Of a stretch of DNA of 58,346 nucleotides, positions 25,710 to 34,379 are shown one piece after another; position 1 is the stretch's first letter; each line of letters opens with the position of its first letter. A program made the translations under genes and the position numbers. The notes beneath the pieces are model-generated. The model had not been told where the DNA came from. It was given only the letters and a program-made list of their open reading frames with translations, and made no database searches. Source of the DNA: an uncultured cyanobacterium (GTDB lineage Bacteria; Cyanobacteriota; Cyanobacteriia; CACIAM-69d); contig CALGDE010000111.1 of the NCBI GenBank assembly GCA_937883785.1, positions 1 to 58,346 on the forward strand, written 5' to 3'.

Positions 25710-26693
25710 ATGGCAGACACGATCCTATTCAATGCGCTGCGGGAAGCGACCGACGAAGAAATGGCTCGGGACGAAAATGTCCTGGTTATGGGTGAAGATG
25801 TGGGTCACTACGGTGGTTCCTACAAGGTAACCAAGGGTTTATACGACAAATATGGCGAGCTGCGCGTGCTCGATACCCCGATCGCCGAGAACAGCTTTAC
25901 GGGGATGGCAGTGGGTGCCGCGATGACTGGGCTGCGTCCCATCATTGAGGGTATGAATATGGGTTTCCTGCTGTTGGCGTTTAACCAGATTGCCAACAAC
26001 GCCGGGATGCTGCGCTACACCTCCGGCGGCAATTTCAAGATTCCCATGGTGATTCGCGGTCCCGGTGGTGTGGGTCGGCAGTTGGGCGCAGAGCACTCCC
26101 AGCGTTTGGAGGCGTATTTCCAGGCGGTGCCCGGTTTGAAGATTGTGGCTTGCTCCACTCCCTACAACGCCAAGGGGTTGTTGAAGGCGGCGATTCGCGA
26201 TGAGAACCCGGTGCTGTTTTTTGAGCACGTATTGCTTTACAACCTGCGGGAAGATTTGCCGGATGATGAGTACTTGCTGCCGTTAGATAAAGCGGAAATG
26301 GTGCGCGAAGGCAGCGATGTTACTATCTTGAGCTATTCCCGAATGCGCCACCATGCCATGCAGGCGGCGAAGACTTTAGAGCAGGAAGGGTACGATCCCG
26401 AGGTGATTGACCTGATTTCCTTGAAGCCTATTGATATGGAGGCGATCGCCAAATCAGTGCGCAAAACCCACCGGGTTATCATCGTCGAAGAGTGCATGAA
26501 AACCGGCGGCATCGGTGCTGAGGTGATGGCGTTAATCAACGAGCAACTGTTCGATGAGTTGGATGCGCCCCCGATTCGGTTGGCTTCCCAGGATATTCCT
26601 ACGCCTTACAACGGCAAGTTGGAAGATTTGACCATTGTGCAGCCGCCCACCATTGTGGAAACCGCGAAAAAGCTGATTGCCAACGAGCTGTAA
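25710..26693 (+). CDS. pdhB: Pyruvate dehydrogenase E1 component, beta subunit
   Basis: The 327-residue beta chain of the heterotetrameric pyruvate dehydrogenase E1, which makes acetyl-CoA with E1-alpha, E2 and E3. Clear landmarks are [40 protein letters not shown], the active-site loop [12 protein letters not shown], and the C-terminal transketolase domain [17 protein letters not shown]. Length is standard. secD and secF follow in the same direction, with 69 bases to secD. A 272-base region with no gene lies upstream and presumably holds the promoter. Confidence 0.97.
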   Translation: MADTILFNALREATDEEMARDENVLVMGEDVGHYGGSYKVTKGLYDKYGELRVLDTPIAENSFTGMAVGAAMTGLRPIIEGMNMGFLLLAFNQIANNAGMLRYTSGGNFKIPMVIRGPGGVGRQLGAEHSQRLEAYFQAVPGLKIVACSTPYNAKGLLKAAIRDENPVLFFEHVLLYNLREDLPDDEYLLPLDKAEMVREGSDVTILSYSRMRHHAMQAAKTLEQEGYDPEVIDLISLKPIDMEAIAKSVRKTHRVIIVEECMKTGGIGAEVMALINEQLFDELDAPPIRLASQDIPTPYNGKLEDLTIVQPPTIVETAKKLIANEL

Positions 26694-26762
26694 TGGCGTC
26701 GTTTGCTCTCCCCACATGATTCAAACTCTATTGATTTAATCCTTTAAGAAACCGATTTTCCT

Positions 26763-28172
26763 ATGCAGCGACAACGGTTTATGCTCGGGTTCATCTTGTC
26801 CCTGGCGGTTCTTTCCATCACCGTTTTGGCCAATTTGCCCCTTAACTTGGGACTAGATTTGCGAGGGGGATCCCAACTAACCCTCCAGGTCAGCACCACT
26901 GAGGAGGTGCCCCAGCTAACCCCCGACGATTTAAATGCCGTTCGTCGAGTGATTGAAAATCGCATTAATGGCTTGGGCGTGTCGGAGGCGGTGGTGCAAA
27001 CCGTTGGCGGCACCCAGCTTTCGGTGCAGTTGCCTGGGGTAGACGATCCTGAGCAGGCAGAGCGGGTGTTGGGCAACACAGCGCGGTTGGAATTTCGTGC
27101 CCAAAGCCCCGGCACCGATCAGCAGTTCCAGGCGGAATTTGTGGTCTACGAAGATTTAAGGCGGCAGCAGGCAACGGCGATCGCCCAGGAAAATTCAGAG
27201 GCTTTGGACGAAGCGAATGCGTCTCTAGAGGAAAGTCGCAAGGCGTTGCTGGGTCTGTTTTCTGAACCTGCTTTAACGGGAAAGCAAGTGCGCGATGCCT
27301 ATGCCCAGCCGGATGCCGGTGATCAGTGGGTGGTGGTCATCAACTTCGACGGAGAAGGGGCTGATTCTTTTGCCGAGTTAACGAAAGGGCTTGCGGGTAC
27401 GGGGCGCGGTTTGGGGATTTTCCTCGATGATGCGCTGCTCACTGCCCCGCGAGTGGATGTGGAATATGCCCAGTTGGGAATTACCGGCGGCAGCACCCAA
27501 ATTAGCGGCGGCTTCGACTTGGATTCGTCACAGGATTTAGCAATTCAGCTTAAAGGTGGTGCGCTGCCGTTACCGGTGGAGCTGGTGGAAACCCGCACTG
27601 TGGGTGCAACCTTGGGGCAAGATAGCGTCCAAGCCAGTATTTACGCAGGCGTCGGCGGCTTGATTTTGGTGCTGGTGTTTATGGTGGTGTATTACCGGCT
27701 GCCGGGGGTGATCGCCAACGTAGCTTTGGTGATTTATTCCATCCTGACCTTCGCCGTATTCGCCCTAATTCCCGTCACCCTAACCCTGCCGGGAATCGCC
27801 GGGTTTATCCTCAGTATCGGGATGGCGGTGGACGCCAACGTGCTGATTTTTGAGCGCACCCGGGAAGAACTGCGCAGCGGTAAGTCGTTATACCGGTCTG
27901 TAGAATCTGGCTTTTTCCGTGCGTTCTCCAGTATTTTGGATGGCAACATTACCACGCTCATTGCCTGCGCCGTGCTGTTCTGGTTGGGCACCGGTTTGGT
28001 TAAAGGCTTTGCGCTGACTTTGGCGATCGGCGTGTTGACCAGTATGTTTACTGCCGTCACCTGTAGCCGTACCCTGCTTCTTGTGGCGTTGACCATTCCC
28101 AACTTGCGTAAGCCAGAGCTGTATTGCCCCGGTTTGCCCCCCATGGAAAAGCGGCGATCGCGCCCCGCCTAA
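26763..28172 (+). CDS. secD: Protein translocase subunit SecD
   Basis: RND-type accessory subunit that uses the proton gradient to help Sec-dependent export. The 469-residue protein has an N-terminal helix (MLGFILSLAVLSITVL), the D1 motif LGLDLRGGSQL, the periplasmic P1 domain and five C-terminal helices with LPGIAGFILSIGMAVDANVL and IFERTREELR, the conserved D5/D6 signature. KGGALPLPVELVE precedes the membrane part. Cyanobacterial SecD should act in both plasma and thylakoid membranes. secF follows after 57 bases. Confidence 0.97.
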   Translation: MQRQRFMLGFILSLAVLSITVLANLPLNLGLDLRGGSQLTLQVSTTEEVPQLTPDDLNAVRRVIENRINGLGVSEAVVQTVGGTQLSVQLPGVDDPEQAERVLGNTARLEFRAQSPGTDQQFQAEFVVYEDLRRQQATAIAQENSEALDEANASLEESRKALLGLFSEPALTGKQVRDAYAQPDAGDQWVVVINFDGEGADSFAELTKGLAGTGRGLGIFLDDALLTAPRVDVEYAQLGITGGSTQISGGFDLDSSQDLAIQLKGGALPLPVELVETRTVGATLGQDSVQASIYAGVGGLILVLVFMVVYYRLPGVIANVALVIYSILTFAVFALIPVTLTLPGIAGFILSIGMAVDANVLIFERTREELRSGKSLYRSVESGFFRAFSSILDGNITTLIACAVLFWLGTGLVKGFALTLAIGVLTSMFTAVTCSRTLLLVALTIPNLRKPELYCPGLPPMEKRRSRPA

Positions 28173-28229
28173 AACACGTTTCCCTTAAATTTTTTACTCA
28201 AACTTCCAACAGCAAACCCATAACGCCCC

Positions 28230-29243
28230 ATGTTCAAATTGCAGGTTACGAAACGCAGCAAGCTGTGGTGGTCCATTTCCGCTGGGCTACTAATCGCCGG
28301 TTTCGTGGCTATGGGCATCTGTTTTAGCCAATTTGGTGCGCCCCTGCGGCTAGGGCTAGATTTCTTGGGGGGAACGCGGCTACAGCTTGAGCTGGGCTGC
28401 GGTACCGGCAATAGTCAGCCGGAGGTGTGCAGCCAGCCTATTGATATCAATGTGGTGCGCGGCGTGCTGGGCGATCGCGATCTGGATGGTTCATCGGTGC
28501 AGCTATTGGATCGTGATTCCCAAGCGCAAGATCGCCATATCATCGCCATTCGCAGCCAAGATTTATCCGCAGAAGAACGCAGCCAATTGGTCAGCGCCCT
28601 AGAGGAACAAGTGGGTAAATTTGACCCCGCTGCCACCCAGATCGACACCGTGGGTCCGGTGTTGGGACAGCAGATTTTAACCTCGGGCATTTTGGCGATC
28701 GCCCTAGCCCTAGCCGGAATCATCGCCTACCTAAGCTTGCGCTTCCAATTTGATTACGCCATTTTTGCCATCATCGCCCTGTTCCACGATGTGCTGATAA
28801 CGGCGGGCGCATTTGCGTGGCTCGGCTGGCTGGGCGGCATCGAAGTGGACACCCTATTTGTAGTGGCGCTGCTCACCATTATTGGTTTCTCCGTCAACGA
28901 CACCGTGGTAATTTACGACCGCATCCGCGAAACCTTCAAAGTCAGAGAAGTGGCATCAGTGGAAGAAGCCGTTGACCTGGCAGTGGACGAAACCCTAACC
29001 CGCTCCATCAACACCACCATCAGTACCCTGCTTGCCGTGGTAGCCATCTTCCTATTCGGCGGCTCCACCCTACGCTTCTTTTCGTTGGCGCTAATCATTG
29101 GTTTTCTCGCCGGTTCCTACTCCAGTATTTTTGTGGCAAGTACCTTGTTGGCATGGTGGCGTAAACGGTCCGGCTTCGTCCCCCAAGTTGAAACGGCCCA
29201 AGGGAATCAAGAGGGTGAACTGGAACAGGGCGTAGAATCCTAA
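28230..29243 (+). CDS. secF: Protein translocase subunit SecF
   Basis: Partner of SecD, 337 residues with six predicted helices. N-terminal helix KLWWSISAGLLIAGFVAMGI is followed by LRLGLDFLGGTRLQLELG, the conserved region after TM1, and the core signature IGFSVNDTVVIYDRIRE. The P1 loop contains two Cys residues (GCGTGNSQPEVC) that could pair in the lumen or periplasm. It ends with a four-base convergent overlap onto the membrane-protein gene at 29240-29959. Confidence 0.97.
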   Translation: MFKLQVTKRSKLWWSISAGLLIAGFVAMGICFSQFGAPLRLGLDFLGGTRLQLELGCGTGNSQPEVCSQPIDINVVRGVLGDRDLDGSSVQLLDRDSQAQDRHIIAIRSQDLSAEERSQLVSALEEQVGKFDPAATQIDTVGPVLGQQILTSGILAIALALAGIIAYLSLRFQFDYAIFAIIALFHDVLITAGAFAWLGWLGGIEVDTLFVVALLTIIGFSVNDTVVIYDRIRETFKVREVASVEEAVDLAVDETLTRSINTTISTLLAVVAIFLFGGSTLRFFSLALIIGFLAGSYSSIFVASTLLAWWRKRSGFVPQVETAQGNQEGELEQGVES

Positions 29244-29959
29244 ATTTTGGCGGGGGGTGCTGGTGACAACATCGAATTAACAGAGGTGTTGCGGCGAATA
29301 ACCGACACTCCCAACCGGAAAAAGTACGCCTGCCAGCTCAAGATGCCCACCAGCTTGGCACTATCCTCAAACAAGGTCAAACCTCGAACATCGGGCTGTA
29401 CCACATCCAAAACCACCGAAAGAGCAAAGAACAACAGTCCCATTCCCAGGAGAGCGTATTCAGATTTAAAAATAATTGAGCTAAATCTAATTAGCCACCA
29501 CAGCACTAACCCTGCATAGCTGCCATAAATCAACGTTTCGGGAATGCCTTGGTATTCACTCAACACCTCGTGAATCAAGAAAGCATCATCAAGCCCCAAA
29601 AGTAACAATACAAAACCAGACGTAAGAAAGAAGTTTCGGACCTTGGCATTGCTTATCCTAGGGACAATGATGCAGGTCATAAATAAGCAAATCGCAGTCA
29701 TTCCAGCCCAAAACAAAATGCCCACTTGGGACAAAAATCCCGTGAGCAGCGGTCCATCCAGCACCGCCACTGGATCGCGGGTAAAGTTAGCCGTTGGCAT
29801 TCCAGTTTGGAGATGCAACAGCAATACAATTCCTACACAGATTGCTGAGGCGACTAACACTTTAAAAGCGGTTGCTCTAACCGAATAAATTTGAGCAACT
29901 GCGTTGACGGCAAAATATTTTAGACGGCGAAAATCAAATTTACGTGGTATGAGGTTCAT
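29240..29959 (-). CDS. Multi-pass membrane protein of unknown function
   Basis: A 239-residue protein with about six hydrophobic helices after a basic N-terminus (RKFDFRRLKYF). Striking conserved-looking acidic residues occur in or near the membrane: LLLGLDDAFLIHEVLSEYQG and LTLFEDSAKLVGILSWQAYF. The pattern of buried Asp, His and Glu suggests a metal-binding membrane enzyme or channel, but I recognise no family. It overlaps the 3' end of secF by four bases on the opposite strand. Confidence 0.7.
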   Translation of the reverse strand: MNLIPRKFDFRRLKYFAVNAVAQIYSVRATAFKVLVASAICVGIVLLLHLQTGMPTANFTRDPVAVLDGPLLTGFLSQVGILFWAGMTAICLFMTCIIVPRISNAKVRNFFLTSGFVLLLLGLDDAFLIHEVLSEYQGIPETLIYGSYAGLVLWWLIRFSSIIFKSEYALLGMGLLFFALSVVLDVVQPDVRGLTLFEDSAKLVGILSWQAYFFRLGVSVIRRNTSVNSMLSPAPPAKI

Positions 29960-30062
29960 TATTTAACTCATGTTAAACGCTTGAATTTCGCCTTTGTTTT
30001 TACAAGGAATTATCTACAAAATAAAAGCCAATTTAGAACAGGTTTACAGCAAAAATATGCCG

Positions 30063-30263
30063 TTATCTGGAGCGATTTAAACCACTTAAAATGCCCACGC
30101 CGAGCACCACCAAAGCGATCGCCCCGTACACATAACCAGGAATAGCTGATAGCACGCCTAAACCATTTAGGATGATTAAAGCAGCCGCCACCACAAGAGC
30201 CACACCCACAATGTAGAGCGCAATTGAAGGTCCAGTTTTAGAACTATTACGATAGCGAGTCAT
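30063..30263 (-). CDS. Small two-helix membrane protein
   Basis: 66 residues: a polar N-terminus, helix 1 IALYIVGVALVVAAALIIL, helix 2 YVYGAIALVVLGVGILSG, and a short basic tail. Small proteins of this design are common in cyanobacteria and often stress-related, but no function can be given. AGGAGAAGT lies just upstream of ATG 30263 on the minus strand as a good ribosome-binding site. Confidence 0.65.
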   Translation of the reverse strand: MTRYRNSSKTGPSIALYIVGVALVVAAALIILNGLGVLSAIPGYVYGAIALVVLGVGILSGLNRSR

Positions 30264-30437
30264 ATACTTCTCCTATAATTCGAGCGTTCGACTTCCATCG
30301 AAGAATGGCATATTCGCTGGGAGGTTTTCCCCACCCCCAAGACAGTTTTCAACTACTTCGTTTGAAGTAGAGTCGCTAAATCTTTGTGCATACTGACTTG
30401 GTAAATGCTGGCTTGATGCACACCGGTTCTGATCACC

Positions 30438-30463
30438 AATGAAACTTTGAACGTTTCATTTTT
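30438..30463 (+). terminator. Possible terminator hairpin at the 3' end of the TPR gene
   Basis: AATGAAAC (30438-30445) and GTTTCATT (30453-30460) form an 8-bp stem with a 7-base loop. The T run follows only on the plus strand, while the gene that ends here is on the minus strand, so assignment to it is doubtful. Confidence 0.3.
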
Positions 30464-31550
30464 CCTCTTCACTTAACAACCAAGCGAATAAATCGTGGGA
30501 TCGCACTCCGTTAAATTCCGGGTCCGTTTTCGCCAATTCTCGATAGGTTGCCGGGTCAATTTGGATAGCGCGATGGAGATGCTCGATCGCCAACTCCACT
30601 TTATTTTGAGCCGCAAAACAACAGGCTTTTCCGTACCATGGTCCCGGTGTATTTTCCGCCAGGCTAATGGCTCGGTCGAAGGAGGCGATCGCCTCGTCGT
30701 AATGATTCAACTTGGTTAAAGCGGTGCCGCGATTGTTCCAGGCGGCGGGGAAGTTGGGCTTCAATTTGAGGGCGCGGTTGAAGGATTCCACGGCGGCTCC
30801 GTAGCGTTGGATTTTGCCCAGCACCGTGCCCCGGTTGTACCAAAGTCCGTCGTAATCGGGCTTGATGCGCAATGCCTGGTCGAAAGCGGCGATCGCCCCT
30901 CGATAGCGTCCCAGACGGTCCAGGCAATAGCCCCGATTCACCCACGCTGCATAAAATTTTGGGTCCGCTTCCAAGGCGCGATCGTAGGCGGCGATCGCCT
31001 CCTCATAGCGCCCCAGTTCATCCAGCGCGTTTCCTCGGGCGTACCATAGCTGGGGATCGCCGTCGTTGGACTGTCCCTGCATCGCCTGCACCGTCACCGC
31101 ATCTTTCAGCCGGTCCAGCTCCTGACGCACTTCGCCATACAGCCCCTGGCTAATAGTTTGTTGCTGTTGGCGAAATTGTTGAGTAGCTTCAGTGCGGTAT
31201 TTTGCCACGTCGGCGCTGAGGCGATGCCGCAATTCCCGCTCCAATGAGTCCACCACCGCGTCTGTCGTTTGCTGCACCCAGCGATCGCGCCCCAGTTTCA
31301 TCACCACCACCATGGCAATGGGCAAGGTAATAACCAGCGCCGCCACCGCGTATAGCAGCTTAGTGAGTAAATCGGCGGTGGTTTTTAGGGTTTCTAATTG
31401 AGCTAGGGTCTCTGAGTTGTCCTGCTCAGTAACTTGGGGTGAAGTCTGGGCTACGGGTGAAATTTCTGAGGCTCCCCCCCAGCCCCCCTTAATAAGGGGG
31501 GAGTATACGATGCAAATTACTGTGGCGATTGCTAATAAGGCTGGGGGCAT
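30456..31550 (-). CDS. Membrane-anchored TPR protein
   Basis: A protein of about 364 residues. ATG 31550 is favoured because it overlaps the hfq stop as TAATG, and it begins directly with the export helix MPPALLAIATVICIVYS. A second helix lies around 60-85 (LLYAVAALVITLPIAMVVV), then a coiled coil, then at least five TPR units of the type WYARGNALDELGRYEEAIAA, WVNRGYCLDRLGRYRGAIAA and so on, with DP/KP turns at 34-residue spacing. Such arrays bind partner proteins. It is coupled to hfq, which may place it under the same promoter. The peptide SPLIKGGWGG early in the protein comes from an inserted dispersed repeat. Confidence 0.85.
   Translation of the reverse strand: MPPALLAIATVICIVYSPLIKGGWGGASEISPVAQTSPQVTEQDNSETLAQLETLKTTADLLTKLLYAVAALVITLPIAMVVVMKLGRDRWVQQTTDAVVDSLERELRHRLSADVAKYRTEATQQFRQQQQTISQGLYGEVRQELDRLKDAVTVQAMQGQSNDGDPQLWYARGNALDELGRYEEAIAAYDRALEADPKFYAAWVNRGYCLDRLGRYRGAIAAFDQALRIKPDYDGLWYNRGTVLGKIQRYGAAVESFNRALKLKPNFPAAWNNRGTALTKLNHYDEAIASFDRAISLAENTPGPWYGKACCFAAQNKVELAIEHLHRAIQIDPATYRELAKTDPEFNGVRSHDLFAWLLSEEEK
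31472..31501. repeat. C/G-rich palindromic dispersed repeat inside the TPR gene
   Basis: CCCCCCTT (31483-31490) and AAGGGGGG (31494-31501) are perfect arms around AAT, preceded by a second C-rich block. On the coding strand this reads in frame as SPLIKGGWGG. Related C/G-rich blocks occur at 14763-14800 and 46713-46734. Confidence 0.7.
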
Positions 31551-31762
31551 TAGGATTTGGGCTTTAGGAAGGCGATCGCGTGCCGCCATACAATAGTAGG
31601 CTGATCATACTGGTCAATAATGCAAATGCAATCTTGGTCTTGCCAGCTTACTTTGCCCAAAATTAAGTCATCAGTGAGAAGTTTAATTTCAACTTCTTTT
31701 TTTTCGCGAATGGCGCTTTGAACCTGACGGGAGCTCGGCAAACCAGTTTGGAATTCAGCCAT
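31550..31762 (-). CDS. hfq: Hfq, cyanobacterial type
   Basis: A 70-residue Sm-fold protein. The Sm1 part is SAIREKKEVEIKLLTDDLIL and the Sm2-like part is PTIVWRHAIAFLKP, close to the KHAI core of other bacterial Hfq. Cyanobacterial Hfq proteins are short and divergent; in Synechocystis, Hfq is needed for pilus-based motility through the pilus ATPase rather than for classical sRNA pairing, and that may apply here. It is divergent from dapF with only 38 bases between start codons, a neighbourhood I associate with cyanobacterial hfq. Its stop overlaps the start of the TPR gene. Confidence 0.93.
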   Translation of the reverse strand: MAEFQTGLPSSRQVQSAIREKKEVEIKLLTDDLILGKVSWQDQDCICIIDQYDQPTIVWRHAIAFLKPKS

Positions 31763-31800
31763 AGTTTTGAAGAGTTAGACGAAAGATTAGGAAGGTGGTT

Positions 31801-32724
31801 ATGGGAGACGCGAACGGTAATGGTATCCAGTTTGCCAAATATCACGGTCTCGGCAACGATTTTATTTTGGTGGACAATCGCCATCAGTCGGAGCTGATAC
31901 TAAGCACAGAAACCGCAGCCCAATGGTGTGATCGCCATTTTGGCATTGGAGCCGATGGGGTGATTTTTGTGTTGCCTCCCACCGATGATCCTAGAACCAG
32001 CGACACGGACTACACCATGCGGATTATTAATTCCGATGGGTCCGAGCCGGAAATGTGCGGCAATGGCATTCGCTGCTACGCCAAGTTTGTGGCTGCCTTA
32101 GAAAATTTGCCCGAAAATGCCGAAAAGCTTTACCGAATCCACACCCTCGCCGGATTAATTCAGCCGAAAATTCGCCCCGATGGTCAAGTAACGGTGGACA
32201 TGGGCGAGCCGATTTTGTCCGCAGAAAAAGTGCCCACCACCCTGGCAGCGGCGGGGGAAAAGGCCATTGATATGCCTTTGACCGTAGACGGCGTGACCCG
32301 CAATTTTACGGCGGTGAGCATGGGCAACCCCCACGCCATTACTTTTGTGGACGATGTAGACAGCATTGCCTTGGAAACGGTGGGGCCGCCCTTGGAAACC
32401 AACGCCGTCTTCCCCCAAAAAACCAATGTGGAATTTATCCAGGTGCTGGGGCGCGATCGCCTCAAAATGAGAGTGTGGGAACGGGGCGCTGGCATTACCC
32501 TCGCCTGTGGCACCGGAGCCTGTGCGTCCCTGGTGGCCGGGGTGTTGAATGATCGGTGCGATCGCCATGCCACGGTGGAGCTACCGGGGGGACCACTAGA
32601 TATTGAATGGTCCAGCACCGACAACCATCTATATATGACTGGTCCCGCCGCCCTGGTTTTTACCGGCACTCACAGCGAAGACCGGCAAAAGTCTCCTAGC
32701 ACCAGTGTTTCGGATCACTTTTGA
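31801..32724 (+). CDS. dapF: Diaminopimelate epimerase
   Basis: Interconverts LL- and meso-diaminopimelate for lysine and peptidoglycan. The two catalytic Cys sites are visible: [20 protein letters not shown] near residue 80 and [18 protein letters not shown] near residue 235. The start [12 protein letters not shown] is typical. ATG 31801 is preferred over GTG 31795 because an AGGAAGG ribosome-binding site overlaps the latter. The C-terminus is slightly extended (after [11 protein letters not shown]). The promoter must share 38 bases with that of hfq. Confidence 0.96.
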   Translation: MGDANGNGIQFAKYHGLGNDFILVDNRHQSELILSTETAAQWCDRHFGIGADGVIFVLPPTDDPRTSDTDYTMRIINSDGSEPEMCGNGIRCYAKFVAALENLPENAEKLYRIHTLAGLIQPKIRPDGQVTVDMGEPILSAEKVPTTLAAAGEKAIDMPLTVDGVTRNFTAVSMGNPHAITFVDDVDSIALETVGPPLETNAVFPQKTNVEFIQVLGRDRLKMRVWERGAGITLACGTGACASLVAGVLNDRCDRHATVELPGGPLDIEWSSTDNHLYMTGPAALVFTGTHSEDRQKSPSTSVSDHF

Positions 32725-33075
32725 GTAGCATTTCTGACGTTAATGTTTTATTAACACAGGCAAAAATATGCAAGCAGCGTTTCACAGGAGCAAAGCAGGT
32801 TTACACGCCTTCTTTTTCTCCTTGAGCTGTTTACATAAGCCTCCAAAACGACTCTCAATGGTTCTAATCCTTCTGAAGGATGTCGCCAGCTGCTTTCCAG
32901 CTAGTCACCAGCCAAATGCAAAAGTTTTGCGCTGTAGTGTTACAGTCCCGAGTTGTTTTTTAAGGCGGGTGCAGTATCTCTTAGCTCATCAAAGCTTTGG
33001 CCGTAACTATTGGCGTGTCCCCAGAACAATCGAGCTACAACTGTAAAGTCGCCTCGTCCTTAAACAATAAAATCT
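32725..33075. other. Gene-free spacer between dapF and the nuclease-like gene
   Basis: 351 bases. A palindrome GTTAAT-ATTAAC with a five-base loop near 32738-32755 could be a weak end signal for dapF. One 92-codon frame exists but has no protein-like composition or ribosome-binding site. I see no repeat from families A to D. Confidence 0.4.
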
Positions 33076-34233
33076 ATGAGCAGTGGAATTTATCTCGTTC
33101 GCGATGATGGTCGCCTAGTTGAGATGGTGGAGCAATCTTATGGATCTGAAGCCCTATTAGAGGAGCTATTGGAGCTATATCCCAACTTGCTTAACGGGGA
33201 ACGGGTGGATCGAGAAGCCCTAGATGAGTGGCTAGTAATTATTCGCCAAGATGGCGGCGGCTTTGAGGACAGTCGCACGGATTTATGGGCCAGCAACCGT
33301 ATTTTTCTTGATCGCGACGCGGTGCCCACTTTGGTGGAAATTGACTGCAGCGTTGATCCCCAAATTCGCCAAGGAACCGTAGGACATTTGTTGACTGCGG
33401 CGGCTAGCGTGTCTTTGAACTGGCCGGTGGAAAGTATCCTGACCCAGTTTGAGGCTAATTGTCGGGAAGTGGACCGGGACCCGGAGCAGGTGTTTGAGGC
33501 GTTCCTGGGACATGACCAGGATGAGGAGCGGTTTTGGCAGCAGGTGAAAACTAACCTTCAGGCGGGGCGTATTCGCCTAGTGTTGGTGTCGGACCAGGTG
33601 TCTGACGAGCTAAGCCGCATGATTGAGTTTTTAAATGAGCAAATGGATCCGGCGGAGCTGGTGGCCATTGAAATTAAGCAGTACGCCGGTCAAGGGGAAG
33701 ATGACGGATTGAAGACCCTGGTGCCTCGGGCCATTGGACGCACGGCGGAGGCGAACAAAAAGAAATCGGCAACAAATCTGGAGCGCCGCCGCTGGGACGA
33801 AAAGAGCTTTTTCCAGGAAATGGAGCTGCGGCAAACGGAAAACGAGGTGGAGGTGGCTCGGGCCTTGTATGACTGGTGTTGCGATCGCCGTAGCCTGGAG
33901 GTGCACTGGCGTACGGGGGACACCTACGGTGGCTTTGTGGCGGTCTACGAAGGTAACCGCGGCGTCAGTCACGAGCTATTTAAGATTGGCATCGATGGCG
34001 GCTTTGAGATCATGTCCCAGCACTACGCCAATTGGGATCCCTTTGATAGTCGCGACGAGTGGGATTTGCTGCGATCGCAATTTAGCGAAGTGGGCTTAGC
34101 GCTGCCGGAAAATCGTGAAGTTGGGCGATCGCCCAACTTCAGCCTATCTACCCTGAAAGACCCCACCGCCTTTAACAAGGTGCTGGAGGTGTTCGACTGG
34201 GTAATTGGTCGAGTCCAAGAGTACTACCGTTAA
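33076..34233 (+). CDS. PD-(D/E)XK nuclease-like protein with C-terminal accessory domain
   Basis: A 385-residue protein. The N-terminal part (about 80-220) has strands ending in Asp or Glu-x-Lys: VPTLVEIDCSVDPQIRQGTV and, after RIRLVLVSDQVSDELSRMIE, the strand LVAIEIKQYAG. This is the order seen in NucS/DUF91-like and archaeal endonucleases. A Lys/Arg-rich linker leads to a C-terminal domain of about 140 residues (ARALYDWCCDRRSLEVHWRT; GGFEIMSQHYANW), similar to domains fused to restriction-like proteins. I cannot name it more closely. It may cleave or sense DNA. It stands alone, with no methylase or transposase next to it. Confidence 0.7.
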   Translation: MSSGIYLVRDDGRLVEMVEQSYGSEALLEELLELYPNLLNGERVDREALDEWLVIIRQDGGGFEDSRTDLWASNRIFLDRDAVPTLVEIDCSVDPQIRQGTVGHLLTAAASVSLNWPVESILTQFEANCREVDRDPEQVFEAFLGHDQDEERFWQQVKTNLQAGRIRLVLVSDQVSDELSRMIEFLNEQMDPAELVAIEIKQYAGQGEDDGLKTLVPRAIGRTAEANKKKSATNLERRRWDEKSFFQEMELRQTENEVEVARALYDWCCDRRSLEVHWRTGDTYGGFVAVYEGNRGVSHELFKIGIDGGFEIMSQHYANWDPFDSRDEWDLLRSQFSEVGLALPENREVGRSPNFSLSTLKDPTAFNKVLEVFDWVIGRVQEYYR

Positions 34234-34379
34234 ATCCGCGTCTGCTCTTGATCTTGACTATTCGATCCTGACTATTCAATTTTGATTATTGGTTATCAGG
34301 CTGCCTCTACCGTCCCACTTGTACTTCCCCACAGAAGCAACAAGGAACCCACACTCACTCCCAATTCAGCGGTGCCGTT

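Noticed and set aside
32768-33046. A 92-codon frame in the dapF downstream spacer
   Set aside because: Mixed Cys/His/Leu composition without domain, no ribosome-binding site and no neighbour logic; most likely chance.
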